Origin: Spongiactinospora rosea
Lineage (GTDB): Bacteria; Actinomycetota; Actinomycetes; Streptosporangiales; Streptosporangiaceae
Direction of reading: 5' to 3'
Assembly (NCBI RefSeq): GCF_003315795.1
Contig: NZ_QMEY01000023.1
Location: 1-64,000, forward strand
Length of the DNA: 64,000 nucleotides
Shown in pieces: positions 1-9,438 of the stretch. A model generated the notes under the pieces. That model ran no database searches, was not told the DNA's origin, and saw nothing but the letters and a program-made list of their open reading frames with translations. Numbering within the stretch: position 1 is the first letter of the stretch; every line of letters begins with the position of its first letter. A program made the translations under genes and the position numbers.

Positions 1-240
1 GAGGACCGGGACGGACGAACCTCTGGTGTGCCAGTTGTATCGCCAGGTGCATGGCTGGTTGGCTACGTTCGGGAAGGATAACCGCTGAAGGCATCTAAGC
101 GGGAAGCTTGCCTTGAGATGAGGTCTCCCTCCCATTTTGGTGGGGTAAGGCTCCCGGTGGATGACCGGGTTGATAGGCTGGTGGTGGAAGCGTTGTGAGG
201 CGTGGAGCTGACTGGTACTAATAGGCCGAGGACTTGACCA
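1..240 (+). rRNA. rrl: 23S ribosomal RNA, 3' end (partial)
   Basis: The sequence has the conserved 3'-terminal domain of bacterial 23S rRNA, including the ACTAATAGGCCGAGGACTTG stretch that ends actinobacterial 23S genes. Only the last ~240 nt are present because the gene starts upstream of the window. The 5S gene follows after ~115 nt, as in a normal rRNA operon. The exact 3' end is estimated to within about 5 nt. Confidence 0.95.
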
Positions 241-353
241 CAACAAACATGTCTGTGCTGTGTGTGGTGCTCGCGTTCACTGTGTGATTCTGAGACTGCA
301 ACCAGGTCACGCCCATCGTTGTGGTGGGTTGTGCCGGTTGGTGGTTTCGATGT

Positions 354-473
354 GTTGCGGTGGTTATTGCGGTGGGGAGACACCCGGTTACATTCCGAAC
401 CCGGAAGTTAAGCCTGCCTGCGCTGATGGTACTGCACTGGGGACGGTGTGGGAGAGTAGGTCGCTGCCGCACA
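354..473 (+). rRNA. rrf: 5S ribosomal RNA
   Basis: The sequence contains the conserved 5S core CATTCCGAACCCGGAAGTTA and the 3' element GGGAGAGTAGGTCGCTGCCG. The 5' TTGCGGTGG and the 3' CTGCCGCAC can pair as helix I, allowing G-U pairs. It lies downstream of the 23S gene on the same strand. Length is about 118-120 nt, and the ends are estimated from helix I. Confidence 0.95.
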
Positions 474-488
474 ATTTTTGAATATGGT

Positions 489-556
489 GAGAGGTCTCTG
501 GTCGAGACGTGTCCTTTTGAAGGACGTGCCTCGACCAGGGGCCTCTCTCTTTTTTT
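489..556 (+). terminator. Rho-independent terminator of the rRNA operon
   Basis: There is a long near-perfect inverted repeat: GAGAGGTCTCTGGTCGAG pairs with CTCGACCAGGGGCCTCTCTC. An inner GTCC/GGAC stem caps it, and a run of seven T follows. It starts 16 nt after the 5S gene, so it should end the rRNA transcript. The peptidase gene on the other strand ends 7 nt beyond it, so it could also act in that direction. Confidence 0.93.
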
Positions 557-562
557 GCCCTC

Positions 563-2101
563 CTACACCGCGGGGCAGCGGCTGCCCTCCCGGGGAAGTT
601 CCCCGTCAATGAGGTACCGGTCCACGGCGTCGTCCACGCAGTTCGAGCCGCCCAGCAGATAGGCCCCGTGCCCGTCGCCGTCGTATGTGAGCAGCCGGGC
701 GTTGTCCAGGTGTCCCGTCAGTGCGACCGCCCAGGCGTGAGGCGTCGCCGGGTCGCGTAGGGTGCCGACGACCAGGATGGGTGCGGAGCCCTTGGCATGT
801 GGGATCGAGCGAGGCCCCTTCGGCGGCTGTACCGGCCAGGACAGGCACTGTACCCACGCCAGAGCCAGATCCCCGCCGAACGTACGGTAGTCCCGGGTCC
901 GCCGCGCCGCCTCCGCGGCGGCCTGCCGTGTGGTGCGTGGCCAGTCCGCGCAGCGGATGGCCAGGCCCGCGACCATCTGGTTGGTCCATGTCCCGTCTGG
1001 GCGGCGGCCCATCAGCCCTTCGCCGAGGTCGGCGAGGAGTTCGCCGTCCTTCTTCTGAAACGCCGCGCCGAGTGCCTTGCGCAGCAGCGGCCAGAGCTGC
1101 TTGGAGTACAGGCCGGCGGCGAGCCCCGTCAGCACCAGGTCGCCGTCGATCCGGCCGTTGAGCGGGCGGGCCTCGGCCGCCTCGACCAGGGCGGCGATCT
1201 CCGAAGCGGTCGGTTCCAGCGTCCGAGAGCGGAACGGACAGTCGTCCTGGGTGAGGCAGTCCTCGGTGAAGGCGCGTAGCGCGACCTCCAGGCTCTTCGC
1301 CTGGGCCACCGCCAGGTCCATCGGCTCGGCCGCCGGGTCCACCGCGCCGTCCAGTACCGCGACGCGGACCTTCGCCGGGAACAGGTCCGCGTAGGCCGCG
1401 CCCAGCTCGGTGCCGTAGGACCAGCCGAGGTAGTTCAGCCGCCGGTCCCCGAGCACGGCACGCAGTACGTCGATGTCGCGCGCCGCGTCGACCGTCCCGA
1501 TGTGCGGTAGCAGCCACCCGGACGTCCGAGCGCATTCGGCGGCCAGCGCGCGCCACTCCGCCACCGCCTCCTTCTCGCCGTCTCCGAAGGAGAGCGGCGC
1601 CTGCCGCTTGGCGAACTCCGCCGGGTCCAGGCAGCGTACGGGGGTCGACTCGCCGACGCCGCGCGGGTCGAAGCCCACCACGTCGAACCGCTTGCGTACC
1701 TGCCGGTCGAAGATCGGCCCGGTGCCCCGGGCGTTGTCCAGGCCGGAACCACCGGGGCCGCCCGGGTTGAGGATCAGCGAGCCGATCCGCTCCCCGCCGG
1801 GCAGCGCGGGCAGCCGGTTGACCGCGAGCGTGATCTGCCGCCCGCCCGGATCGTCGTAGTCCAGCGGTACGCGCACCTTTGCGCACTGGAAACCCTGCCC
1901 GCAGTCCGTCCAGGAGGGACGCTGCGCGTAATAGGGCGCGAGCGCGGCCGATGGCGCGCTGCCCGCGTCCGGCGCGGGGGTGGCGGGCGCGGGGCGGGCC
2001 GTGGCGCAGCCGGTCAGCATCATGATGACCGCCGCCACCAGCAGCGCCACATGCATCACCAGGAACGCCGCTCGGGTCTTTCCAGGCCGTTGGAAAAGCA
2101 T
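563..2101 (-). CDS. Secreted alpha/beta-hydrolase, TAP-like tripeptidyl aminopeptidase lipoprotein (S33 family)
   Basis: This 512-residue protein belongs to the alpha/beta-hydrolase/TAP family of Streptomyces-type secreted aminopeptidases. The N-terminus has a hydrophobic signal with a lipobox LTGC near residue 31, so a membrane-anchored exported lipoprotein is likely. The oxyanion-hole motif is NPGGPGGSG, the nucleophile elbow is GWSYGTELG, the acid is in GTLRDPATP and the His in DGDGHGAYL, giving a complete Ser-Asp-His triad. The family releases short N-terminal peptides from proteins. The ATG has an AGGGGA ribosome-binding site. It is a single gene, divergent from the ABC exporter. The exact substrate is not known. 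Confidence 0.88.
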   Translation of the reverse strand: MLFQRPGKTRAAFLVMHVALLVAAVIMMLTGCATARPAPATPAPDAGSAPSAALAPYYAQRPSWTDCGQGFQCAKVRVPLDYDDPGGRQITLAVNRLPALPGGERIGSLILNPGGPGGSGLDNARGTGPIFDRQVRKRFDVVGFDPRGVGESTPVRCLDPAEFAKRQAPLSFGDGEKEAVAEWRALAAECARTSGWLLPHIGTVDAARDIDVLRAVLGDRRLNYLGWSYGTELGAAYADLFPAKVRVAVLDGAVDPAAEPMDLAVAQAKSLEVALRAFTEDCLTQDDCPFRSRTLEPTASEIAALVEAAEARPLNGRIDGDLVLTGLAAGLYSKQLWPLLRKALGAAFQKKDGELLADLGEGLMGRRPDGTWTNQMVAGLAIRCADWPRTTRQAAAEAARRTRDYRTFGGDLALAWVQCLSWPVQPPKGPRSIPHAKGSAPILVVGTLRDPATPHAWAVALTGHLDNARLLTYDGDGHGAYLLGGSNCVDDAVDRYLIDGELPREGSRCPAV

Positions 2102-2296
2102 GCGACAAGGGTCCCCTGAATAACGCGGAACCGACAGTCGCGCGCATCATCGGCGGAACATGAGAAATGTCGGCCGGTTCATATGATGCCTGTCATGAAG
2201 GGCCGGTGATTCGCGCCACTATCCGGCATGCCGCCATTTCCGGCACGCTCGTGGTAGCGAAGGTGAGCTTTCCCAGGAGCATTCTGGAGGACGCGG

Positions 2297-3223
2297 ATGA
2301 TCGAGGTTGCCGGCCTCACCAAACATTTCGGGAAGACCCGTGCGGTGCATGGGCTGACCTTTCAGGTACGTCCCGGCGTCGTCACCGGATTTCTCGGTCC
2401 GAACGGCGCGGGCAAGACCACGACAATGCGGTTGATCTTGGGTTTGGACCGTCCGACGAGCGGCACGGCGACCGTCAACGGCATGCCGTACACCCGCCTG
2501 GACGCCCCGTTGCAGCAGGTCGGGGCCATGCTGGAGGCGCGTGGCGTTCACGGTGGCCGCACCGCGAAGGCGCATCTGCTGGCGCTCGCGCAGAGCAACG
2601 GCATTCCGCGCCGGCGGGTCGGCGAGGTCCTGGAGCTGACCGGGCTTTCCACGGTGGCCGGTAAGCGGGTGAAAGGCTTTTCGCTCGGCATGAGTCAGCG
2701 GCTGGGCATCGCGGCGGCGCTGCTCGGTGATCCGAAGGTGCTCATGTTCGACGAGCCCATCAACGGCCTGGACCCGGAGGGCATCAGGTGGATGCGCACC
2801 CTGCTGAGCGGGTTCGCCGCGCAGGGGCGCACGGTACTGGTGTCCAGCCACATCATGAGCGAGATGGAGGGCCTGGCGGATCAGCTCATCGTGATCGGGC
2901 GCGGCGAACTGGTCGCCGACACCACCACCAGAGAGCTGATCGAGCACAATGCCCGCGCTTACATCCGGGTCCGTACTCCGGAGCCCGCCCGGCTCACCGC
3001 CGTGCTCACCGCCGAGGGGGCGCAGGTCGCCGCGGCCGAGGGTGAGTTGCGGGTGACCGCGCTGGCCATCGAGCGGATCGCCGAGCTGGCCGCCCGCGAG
3101 GGCGTGCCGGTGCACGAGCTGGCCCCGCAGCGGGCCTCGCTGGAGACCGCCTTCATGGACCTGACGGCGGTGGACGTGGAGTTCAGCGGCGCACGGCACA
3201 ACGGCAAGGAGGGCACCCGATGA
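2297..3223 (+). CDS. ABC transporter ATP-binding protein (ABC-2 exporter type)
   Basis: This 308-residue ATPase has Walker A GPNGAGKTTT, a signature-like region FSLGMSQRLG and Walker B VLMFDEPINGLDPEG followed by the switch His in SSHIMSE. The C-terminal ~80 residues form the extension usual in DrrA/YhcH-type exporter ATPases. A GGAGG site lies 6 nt before the ATG. Its stop overlaps the start of the permease gene by 4 nt, so the pair is an operon. A NarL-type two-component system lies convergent next door and is a plausible regulator, as in many antibiotic- or envelope-stress exporters. The substrate cannot be told from sequence. Confidence 0.92.
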   Translation: MIEVAGLTKHFGKTRAVHGLTFQVRPGVVTGFLGPNGAGKTTTMRLILGLDRPTSGTATVNGMPYTRLDAPLQQVGAMLEARGVHGGRTAKAHLLALAQSNGIPRRRVGEVLELTGLSTVAGKRVKGFSLGMSQRLGIAAALLGDPKVLMFDEPINGLDPEGIRWMRTLLSGFAAQGRTVLVSSHIMSEMEGLADQLIVIGRGELVADTTTRELIEHNARAYIRVRTPEPARLTAVLTAEGAQVAAAEGELRVTALAIERIAELAAREGVPVHELAPQRASLETAFMDLTAVDVEFSGARHNGKEGTR

Positions 3224-3993
3224 CCGCGATCGGCGTTTTCGCCTCGGAGGTCACCAAGGCGCGGTCGGTCCGCTCGACGTACTGGACATTGATCGTCGGC
3301 GTCCTCGGCTCGGTCGTCCTCGGCGCGCTGGTGTCCGCGACGATGGTGGCCGCCTGGGATCAGCTCCCCCGGATGCAGCGGGCGCTGATCGACCCGGTGA
3401 CGTTGTCGCTCGGCGGGATGGACGTCGCGATCGTCGCGCTGGCGGTGTTCGGCGCGCTGGTGATCACCTCGGAGTACGGCAGCAGGCAGATCGTGGGCAC
3501 GCTGACCGCGGTGCCCCGGCGGGGCCTGCTGCTGGGCGGCAAGGCCCTGGTCGTGGGGCTGTTCGGGCTGGTGGCCGGGGTGGTCACGGTCTTCGCGTCG
3601 TTCTTCGCGGGGCAGTCGCTGCTCGCCGCCAAGGATCTTCAGGCGAGTCTGGGCGATCCGGGGGTGTTCTGGACGGTGGCCCGGGGCGCGCTGCTGCTGC
3701 CGCTGGTCGCGCTGGTGGCACTGGCGGTGGGGACGCTGGTGCGCAGCTCCGCGGGCACGATCGCGATCATGATCGGCGGGATCTACCTGCCCGGGTTCGT
3801 GGCGATGGTGCTGCCGAAGTGGCCGCGGGAGAACATCTACCCGTTCTTCCCGGGCGCGGCGGTCACCAACATGATCAATCCGGGCGCGGAGTCGTGGGCG
3901 CGATCGGCCACGGGGGCCTCGGTGATCCTGGCCGGCTGGGTGGTCGTACTGCTGGCCGCCGCGGTCGTCGCGCTCGGCCGCCGCGACGCCTGA
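3220..3993 (+). CDS. ABC-2 type transporter permease
   Basis: This 257-residue integral membrane protein has about six hydrophobic segments (near residues 20-45, 65-85, 105-130, 150-175, 185-205 and 230-255). The early SEYGSRQIVGTLTAVPRR motif is typical of ABC-2 permeases of the NatB/DrrB-like class. It starts within the stop of the ATPase gene (ATGA overlap), which indicates translational coupling. Together they form a two-component exporter. No substrate-specific feature is visible. Confidence 0.88.
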   Translation: MTAIGVFASEVTKARSVRSTYWTLIVGVLGSVVLGALVSATMVAAWDQLPRMQRALIDPVTLSLGGMDVAIVALAVFGALVITSEYGSRQIVGTLTAVPRRGLLLGGKALVVGLFGLVAGVVTVFASFFAGQSLLAAKDLQASLGDPGVFWTVARGALLLPLVALVALAVGTLVRSSAGTIAIMIGGIYLPGFVAMVLPKWPRENIYPFFPGAAVTNMINPGAESWARSATGASVILAGWVVVLLAAAVVALGRRDA

Positions 3994-4023
3994 CCGCCCG
4001 CGACCGCGCGGCCGCCCGGCGGG

Positions 4024-4620
4024 CTACAGCCAGCCCATCCGCTGGGCGGTGCGGATCGCCTCCAGCCGGTTGCCGGCGTTAAGCTTGGTCATCGCGCTGG
4101 ACAGGTAGTTGCGCACGGTGCCCTCGGTGAGGTGCAGCTCGGCCGCGATCTCGCGTACGTCTGCGCCCCGGTCGGCCAGCTTCAGCGCGTCCCGTTCGCG
4201 CGCGGTGAGCGGGCTGTCCCCGGCGGCCATCGCGGCGGCGGCCAGCTCGGCGTCCAGGTACCGGCCGCCTGCGTGCACCTTGCGGATGGCGGTGGCCAGT
4301 TCCTCCGCCGAGGCGTCCTTGCCCAGGAAGCCGCTGACCCCCACGGCCATCGCCCGGCGCAGGTAGCCGGGGCGGCCGAGGCTGGTCAGGATCACGATCG
4401 CGCACTGCCCGCGGATGCGTTCGGCCGCGGTGAGGCCGTCGGCCCCCGGCATCTCGATGTCCAGTACGACGACGTCGGGCCGGTGTCGTTCGACGGCGGC
4501 CACGACCTCGTCGCCGCGGCCGACCTGGGCCACCACCTCAAGGCCCTCCTCCAGGCCGATCAGGGCGGCCAGCGCGCCGCGGACCAGGTGCTCGTCGTCG
4601 GCGAGCAGAACGCGGATCAT
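4024..4620 (-). CDS. NarL/FixJ-family response regulator
   Basis: The protein is 198 residues when started at the ATG giving MIRVLLADDEH; the reading frame is open further upstream but lies inside the kinase gene. The receiver has the acidic pair ADDE, phosphoacceptor Asp in VVVLDIEMPG, a Thr in ILTS and a Lys in FLGKDAS. The LuxR-type HTH is TARERDALKLADRGADVREI with the TEGTVRNYLS recognition helix. The start overlaps the stop of the upstream histidine kinase by 4 nt, so the two form a DesK/LiaS-like system. Target genes are unknown; the convergent ABC exporter is the obvious candidate. Confidence 0.93.
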   Translation of the reverse strand: MIRVLLADDEHLVRGALAALIGLEEGLEVVAQVGRGDEVVAAVERHRPDVVVLDIEMPGADGLTAAERIRGQCAIVILTSLGRPGYLRRAMAVGVSGFLGKDASAEELATAIRKVHAGGRYLDAELAAAAMAAGDSPLTARERDALKLADRGADVREIAAELHLTEGTVRNYLSSAMTKLNAGNRLEAIRTAQRMGWL

Positions 4621-5762
4621 GCCGGCATCGCCGCCCGCAGCAGGTATTCGCCGGTGTCGGTGGGGCCGGCGGACAGCGAGCCGCCCTCGGTGGAGATCCG
4701 TTCGGACAGCCCGTGCAGGCCGCTGCCCGTCGAGCCGGGCGAGCCGGTCACGCCGTTGTTGCGGATTTCCAGCACCCCTTCGTGAATCGTGATCGAGCAT
4801 TGTGTCGCCGTACTGTGCTTGAGAATGTTAGTGACCCCCTCGCGTACCGCCCAGGCCAGCAGGGCGCGGCGCTCGGGGGACAGGTCGGCGGTCCGCGCGT
4901 CCACGGCGCAGCGGATGCCCGCCGCCTCAAGCACGGCGCGCACACTGGCCAGCTCGGCGTCCAGGTCGATGTCCCGATAGCCGCGTACGGCGGCGCGCAC
5001 CTCCTTCAGCGAGTCCCTGGCCAGCCTGCGCACCTCGTGCATCTCCCCGGCGGCCTTGGCGGGGTCCTTCAGCGCCAGTTTGGCCGAAAGCTCGCTCTTC
5101 AGACTGATCACCGACAGGCTGTGCCCGAGCAGGTCGTGCAGGTCGCGGGAGAAGCGCAGCCGTTCCTCCGAGACCGCGAGCTGGGCCCTGGCCTCCTGGC
5201 CCGTCTGTAGCTCCTGCGTCGCCCCCCACAGCCAGCGCAGCATCAGCATCAGCCCGGACAGCACGCCCTCCCAGGCGAACATGATCAGCAGGTTGAGGGC
5301 CCAGAAGCCCACGCCGCCCGTGCCTTCGTCGCTGTAGATGATCGTCATGTACCAGAGCGGGACGACGGCGATGAAGACCCCTGCGGCGATGGCCGTCTTC
5401 AGCCGTATGTGCAGGACGGTCCCCATGAGCCACAGGATGGCGGCGAGTTCGCCGCCGTACGGGTTCATGCCAACGGCCGCCGCGGCGAACAGCCCGCAGA
5501 CGACGATGTCGGTGGTCGGGCGGGGGCGTTCTCCCGGAAGACCGTGCGGTTCATCCGCCAGAAGCAGACGTAGACCGCGATCAGGCAGATCCCCGCGGCC
5601 GCCGAACGCCACCGCAGCGCGGCGTCAAGGTGGTCACCGGACGTGAGCACCAGGGTGGCGAGCTTCTGCAGGCCGACCAGCATGCCGAAGAACGCGCCGA
5701 TGGTGTCGGCGGCGTAGGTGAAGATCCGCCGGGCCGTGTCCAGCCGTGGGATTCGGGTCATG
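4617..5762 (-). pseudogene. NarL-partner sensor histidine kinase (DesK/LiaS type), interrupted by a frameshift
   Basis: The N-terminal part (start ATG at 5760-5762, beginning MTRIPRLDTARRIF) encodes membrane segments and runs to about 5523. The remaining membrane segments, the HisKA_3 box RDLHDLLGHSLS and the HATPase domain are in a different frame down to 4617. The two halves join smoothly if one C is added to the C run near 5521-5527 (minus-strand GCCCCCGCCC), giving an intact kinase of about 381 residues. Neither half alone looks complete. This could be a real inactivating or phase-variable frameshift, or an assembly error in a homopolymer. The downstream response regulator is intact. Confidence 0.8.
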
Positions 5763-5911
5763 CCGCTGGGCTCGTCCTTCTGCTGCGCGTGGGGTGACCA
5801 TTCGATTCTGCTATGCCACCAGGTACGCCGACCACCCTCGGGCGGGCGGGGCGGGGCGCTAAGATCCCGACTGCATCGGGGTTCGGTCCGCGGCGACACA
5901 AGGTACGGGAA

Positions 5912-7663
5912 TTGGTCAAGCGACAGCGTTCTACTCGGACTCCGGCACGCCGCCGTCGCCCGGACCCGCGTACCCAGTGGCCCGACCAGGTCCGGGTGTG
6001 GCCGCCGGACGACCGTGAGATCCGTCCGCCGCGGCCCCCGCAGGACCTGCCGATCCTCTCGCCCGAGGAGTTCCTGCCGCCACCGCGGCGTGGCCGGGGG
6101 CGGGCCGCGGTGGCCGCGTCCGTCGTGGTCATGGCGCTGACGCTGGCGACCGGCGGGGTGTGGGCGGTGATGGGCCCGGCCGACTGCGCCGCCGCCGACC
6201 GGGTGCGGGTCACCGCCGCCCCGGAGATCGCGCCGGTGCTGCGCGCGCTCGCCGAGCGCGACGCCGACCGTACCGGCTGCGCGCAGGTGTCGGTGCGGGC
6301 GGGCCGGTCGTACGACGTCGCCGCCGCGCTGGCCGCGGGCGAGCCGGGGCCCGACGTCTGGGTGCCCGAGTCCTCGGGCTGGGCCGGTCTGGCCGCCACG
6401 GGCGGCGCTCCCGCGCGGGTCGGCGGGGTGCGCGGTCCGTCGGTCGCGCGCACACCGGTGATCCTGGCCGTACGGCAGGCGCGGGCCGGTCGCCTGGCCG
6501 CCGCGGCAGGCCGTCCGACCTGGAACATGATGTCGGCGGGCGGCCGGCTCTCGCTGCGGGTCCCCGACCCCCGGCGGTGGGCCGTGGGCCAGGCTGTACT
6601 CGGGCTCGGCGACCTCGCCAAGGACGTCTCCGCGCTGCGCGCCGCGATCGTGCCCGACCCGGCCGCCGCACTGGAGGTGCTCGGCGGCGACGCCGGCGTC
6701 GCGGCGGTCACCACCGAGCAGCGGCTGTTCACGTACAACGCGGCCGAACCGGAGGTCCCGGCGTCCGGGATCTACCCGGAGGAGGGCGCGGTCAGCCTGG
6801 ACCACCCGTACCTGGTGCTCACCGAGGACCGCACCCGGCGGGCCACGGCGCTGGTCTTCCAGGACACGGTCACCTCGGCGGAGGGCAGGCGGGCCGTACG
6901 GCAGGCCGGGTTCCGCGACGGCGAGGGGCGGGCCGGGGCGGGCGTGGACGAGGAGCGCGGCCTGCGCGCGCAGGAGCCGCCCAGGCTCGCGCCGCTGCCG
7001 GTGGCCAGGGCCGCCCGCGCGCTCGACGCGATCGGCGAGGTGACCGCGCCGGTGCGGGTGCTGATGCTGGTGGACACGTCGTGGTCGATGCGCAGGCGGG
7101 TGCCCGGTACGGCGGGCACGCGCGCCGCGCTGGCCGGGCGGCTGGTCCGGGAGGGCATCGGCGTGCTGCCGGAGGGCAGCTCCGTGGGCATCTGGCGGTT
7201 CGCGCACGGGCTGGACGGCGGGCGCCCCTACCGGGAGGTGCTGGAGATCGGGCCGGTCACGGGCAGGTCCGCGAAGATCCGCGCGGCGTCCGCCGGTCTG
7301 GCCACCGGCGTCGGCGGGCGGGCGGGGCTGCGCGAGTCGGTGCTGGCCGCGTACCGCGAGGCGGTCTCGCACGCCTCGGCGGACGAGCCCGGGCTGGTGG
7401 TGCTGATCACCGATGGCGGCCCGGACAGCGGCTCACTCGGTCTGGACGAGCTGGTCGCCGCGCTGGGGGAGGAGTCCGACGCCAAGCGTCCGGTGGCCAT
7501 CGCGGCGGTCGGCTTCGGCCCGGACGCCGGCAGGGCGGAGCTGACCCGGATCGCCGCCGCCACCGGGGGCAGGGCGTACCTCGCCGGGACCGTGCCACGG
7601 GCCCGCCAGGCCATCCGCGACGCCGTCACCCGCCGCCCGTGCGCGGTGGAGTGCCGCGACTGA
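5912..7663 (+). CDS. Membrane-anchored protein with a substrate-binding-like domain and a von Willebrand factor A domain
   Basis: The protein is 583 residues from a TTG start preceded by an AAGG site; the frame is open back to an ATG at 5813, but a -10-like TAAGAT lies between the two. A basic, Pro-rich cytoplasmic N-terminus is followed by one membrane helix (about residues 65-90). Then comes a periplasmic-binding-protein-like region (PDVWVPESSGW, typical of SBP_bac_11 proteins) and a C-terminal VWA domain. The VWA MIDAS motif is DTSWS, with the later acidic site ITDGGPD. VWA domains bind protein partners through a metal ion. Function is unknown; an extracellular adhesion or sensing role is inference. 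It is divergent from the kinase gene. Confidence 0.8.
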   Translation: MVKRQRSTRTPARRRRPDPRTQWPDQVRVWPPDDREIRPPRPPQDLPILSPEEFLPPPRRGRGRAAVAASVVVMALTLATGGVWAVMGPADCAAADRVRVTAAPEIAPVLRALAERDADRTGCAQVSVRAGRSYDVAAALAAGEPGPDVWVPESSGWAGLAATGGAPARVGGVRGPSVARTPVILAVRQARAGRLAAAAGRPTWNMMSAGGRLSLRVPDPRRWAVGQAVLGLGDLAKDVSALRAAIVPDPAAALEVLGGDAGVAAVTTEQRLFTYNAAEPEVPASGIYPEEGAVSLDHPYLVLTEDRTRRATALVFQDTVTSAEGRRAVRQAGFRDGEGRAGAGVDEERGLRAQEPPRLAPLPVARAARALDAIGEVTAPVRVLMLVDTSWSMRRRVPGTAGTRAALAGRLVREGIGVLPEGSSVGIWRFAHGLDGGRPYREVLEIGPVTGRSAKIRAASAGLATGVGGRAGLRESVLAAYREAVSHASADEPGLVVLITDGGPDSGSLGLDELVAALGEESDAKRPVAIAAVGFGPDAGRAELTRIAAATGGRAYLAGTVPRARQAIRDAVTRRPCAVECRD

Positions 7664-7825
7664 AGCCAAGAAAGAAGCATGCCGCCGGCACATCAGACCG
7701 TCAGCCGGCGTCCCTGCGCACACGGGCCGTTCGTGGCCTGTGGCCTGCGGCTGGGGCCGCGGGAGGTTCGGGTGGCCGCGGTGGCGCTTTGTGGGCGCGG
7801 CGGGCGGCCACCTTTCGCGGCGTGG

Positions 7826-8557
7826 CTACTGTTCGGGGGGCTGGGGTGTGACCAGGCGGTAGCCGACCCCGCGGACGGTCTGGATCAGGCGGTCCTCGTG
7901 GTCGCCCAGGCGGGCGCGGAGGCGTTTGACGTGGACCGCGATCGTGTTGGTGGACGTGCTGTCCGCGGAGTTCCAGACGTGCCGCATGATCTGCTCACGG
8001 GTCACCGTGCGGTCGGCGTTGCGCATCAGGTAGTACAGCAGCTCGAACTCGCGCAGCGGCAGATGGACCGCCTTGCCCGCGACGCGCACCTGATACGCGT
8101 GTACGTCCAGCTCCACACTGCCCACCGTCAGCAGCCGGCGCCCCCCCGAGTCGCCGCCGCTGAACGCGGCCTGGACCATCGGCAGCAGCTCGGGCACCCG
8201 GTACGGCCGGGCCACGCACGCCGTGGCCCCCGCCGCCAGTGCCTGCACGGCCTGCTCGGCGTGCCCCTCGCCCACACCGAGCAGCACCGGGACGGTACGC
8301 GAGCGGCGTACCGCCCGGACGAAGTCCACCGCCCCGATGACCGTGAGCGTCGCGCTGACCAGGACCACGTCGGGCCGGAGCGCGCCCGCCTGGATCAGCG
8401 CCTGCGCGCCGTCCGGAGCGCCGGCCACCTCCACGCCTTCGCGTTCGAGCGCCGACGCAAGTTCCCGGATCAGCGCCGAGTCCGGATCGGCCACCAGCAG
8501 CATGGGCGCCGTCCGGGTGTCCCCGTCCACCTCGGGTGCCGTCTGCGGCTGGATCAC
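7826..8557 (-). CDS. OmpR-type winged-helix regulator with a degenerate receiver domain
   Basis: This 243-residue protein has an N-terminal receiver fold (about 18-125) and a C-terminal winged helix (about 140-240; LREFELLYYLMRNADRTVTR, then VHVKRLRARLG). The acidic pair (ADPDS) is kept. The phosphoacceptor Asp expected at residue 68 is Ser (VVLVSATL), the switch Thr/Ser is Gly (VLLGVGEG) and the conserved Lys is Arg (CVARPYR). Standard phosphorylation is therefore unlikely. The gene lies 26 nt downstream of pstB on the same strand and probably shares the pst transcript, so a phosphate-related role is likely. Confidence 0.88.
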   Translation of the reverse strand: MIQPQTAPEVDGDTRTAPMLLVADPDSALIRELASALEREGVEVAGAPDGAQALIQAGALRPDVVLVSATLTVIGAVDFVRAVRRSRTVPVLLGVGEGHAEQAVQALAAGATACVARPYRVPELLPMVQAAFSGGDSGGRRLLTVGSVELDVHAYQVRVAGKAVHLPLREFELLYYLMRNADRTVTREQIMRHVWNSADSTSTNTIAVHVKRLRARLGDHEDRLIQTVRGVGYRLVTPQPPEQ

Positions 8558-8583
8558 CCGGGTCCTCCAATTGGTCGGCCGAG

Positions 8584-9432
<849 letters not shown>

Positions 9433-9438
9433 TCCTTC

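Noticed and set aside
5465..7372. Open frame of 635 codons on the minus strand opposite the VWA gene
   Set aside because: Only its last ~100 codons are real, as the N-terminus of the frameshifted kinase; the rest is a shadow.
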